From positions 124,001 through 188,000 of the forward strand of contig NZ_JAFKCU010000005.1 of assembly GCF_017254845.1 (NCBI RefSeq): a stretch of DNA of 64,000 nucleotides. The letters are read 5' to 3'. The notes under the pieces were generated by a model that had not been told where the DNA came from, did no database searches, and was given only the letters and a program-made list of their open reading frames with translations. A program made the position numbers and the translations under genes. Of this stretch, positions 63,321 through 64,000 are shown in pieces (position 1 is the first letter of the stretch; each line of letters starts with the position of its first letter). The DNA is from Algoriphagus pacificus (lineage in GTDB: Bacteria > Bacteroidota > Bacteroidia > Cytophagales > Cyclobacteriaceae).

Positions 63321-64000
63321 ATGCCCATTTATATTTTAAGGTTTTTCAGTGCCTTTTTTTTGATCGCAACGCTTATTCCTTTTATCAGATGGGATCATTG
63401 GTGGATCCGGATTTTTGATTACCCTCAACTCCAAAAAATGATCATTTTGGTTCTTTGTGTATCTGGATGGATTTTCATCAATTCCCAAAAAACAACGACC
63501 GAAAAATGGATCTGGATTTCCTGCCTTGGAATTGCTATCGGTTACCTTTTCCTAAAAGTAAAAACATTTAGCCCACTCGGAGCTAAGATGATTGAATCTG
63601 TTCCTTACGAAGAGGAAAGTGGTATTCATGTTTTGGTTGGAAATGTTTTGCAATTCAATGAATCCTATAAGGATGCGGTTTCTTTGGTAAAAGAGACAAA
63701 TCCAGACCTTATATTCTTGGTCGAGACAGATCAAAAATGGGTTGACGGAATCTCTGCCATCAAAGAGGAATATCCAAATACCATTCTTATTCCCAAAGAC
63801 AATACTTATGGAATGACACTATACACGAAATTGGAAATCGTGCGCTATGAGATAGATTATTTGATTGATGAGGAAATTCCTTCGATTGAATTAGAGTTGA
63901 AACTTAGAAATGGAAAAGTCATTACCATTTATGCTATCCATCCCACGCCTCCTGTTCCCAATGAAAATCCAAAGAGCACCGAGCGTGATGCGGAAATTTT
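63321..64000 (+). CDS. Endonuclease/exonuclease/phosphatase-family membrane protein, 3' truncated
   Basis: ATG 63321, open to the window end (226 residues visible). Three hydrophobic segments (about 5-24, 37-56, 66-84), then an EEP-fold domain: VLVGNVLQFN (N-x-x strand), PDLIFLVETD (catalytic Glu), YGMTLYTKL, and IYAIHPTPPVP (His). This matches the YafD-like membrane-anchored EEP proteins of Bacteroidetes. The C-terminal catalytic Asp/His are beyond the window. Confidence 0.8.
   Translation, partial: MPIYILRFFSAFFLIATLIPFIRWDHWWIRIFDYPQLQKMIILVLCVSGWIFINSQKTTTEKWIWISCLGIAIGYLFLKVKTFSPLGAKMIESVPYEEESGIHVLVGNVLQFNESYKDAVSLVKETNPDLIFLVETDQKWVDGISAIKEEYPNTILIPKDNTYGMTLYTKLEIVRYEIDYLIDEEIPSIELELKLRNGKVITIYAIHPTPPVPNENPKSTERDAEI

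Noticed and set aside
1-64000. Prophage, integrative element, CRISPR or toxin-antitoxin system
   Set aside because: No integrase, transposase, capsid, repeat-spacer array or paired small toxin genes were seen; base and codon style look uniform. The palindromic repeats are non-coding.

Overview
The window is ordinary chromosomal DNA of a member of the Bacteroidota, most likely order Cytophagales and a Cyclobacteriaceae/Algoriphagus-like genus. The evidence is the gliding-motility lipoprotein GldH, GWxTD, BF3164-like and DUF2723 family proteins, many short lipoprotein signal peptides, AT-rich leaders with few Shine-Dalgarno sites, and repeated TAnnTTTG promoter boxes (the Bacteroidetes -7 element). 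The genus-level guess is an inference from protein style. No rRNA, tRNA, CRISPR array, prophage, transposase or replication origin was seen.

Layout. 1-5.2 kb holds a 5'-truncated M43-type metalloprotease, an XRE regulator, a DUF6266-like gene broken by one in-frame amber codon, and a secreted GH3 glycosidase embedded in palindromic repeats. 5.5-16.1 kb is one functional module: two MacB/FtsX-type permeases, their ATPase and a membrane-fusion protein, divergent from an NtrC-type response regulator and histidine kinase. A strong operator-like palindrome lies between the two arms. 16.1-21.5 kb has a secreted protein, a TerB-like two-repeat protein, a large lipoprotein sugar dehydrogenase/cytochrome fusion and MsrAB. 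21.7-28.4 kb encodes a phosphorelay: a 1710-residue multi-PAS hybrid kinase, a receiver-PAS-DHp protein lacking an ATPase domain, and a CheY-like protein. 28.4-32.3 kb is housekeeping and lipoproteins (AlkB, Dabb protein, beta-propeller lipoprotein, D-2-hydroxyacid dehydrogenase).

32.4-35.1 kb is a four-gene cold-adaptation operon on the minus strand (fatty-acid desaturase, DEAD-box helicase, small basic protein, cold-shock protein). The desaturase reading frame clearly extends upstream of its first ATG and appears to begin at ATT. 35.5-43.2 kb is an inorganic-sulfur region: an outer-membrane porin with a TsdA-like diheme cytochrome, a split YeeE/YedE thiosulfate-type transporter, a persulfide-dioxygenase-like MBL-rhodanese protein and thioredoxin. 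An acyl-ACP thioesterase, an MFS transporter and a 26-residue membrane microprotein are interleaved. Three of the promoters in this region share the same arrangement: a Crp/Fnr-like TGTGA-N6-TCACA site exactly 21 bp upstream of the -7 box. This is the strongest undescribed signal I found.

43.3-64 kb is mostly housekeeping: a DUF2723 membrane protein, a methyltransferase, GWxTD protein, RlmB, ManC and a KpsF-type isomerase, a recQ-purD-ricT-gldH operon, Pgi, two tandem secreted TonB-C proteins, aconitase, and a 3'-truncated endonuclease/exonuclease/phosphatase-family membrane protein. Several intrinsic terminators separate convergent genes.
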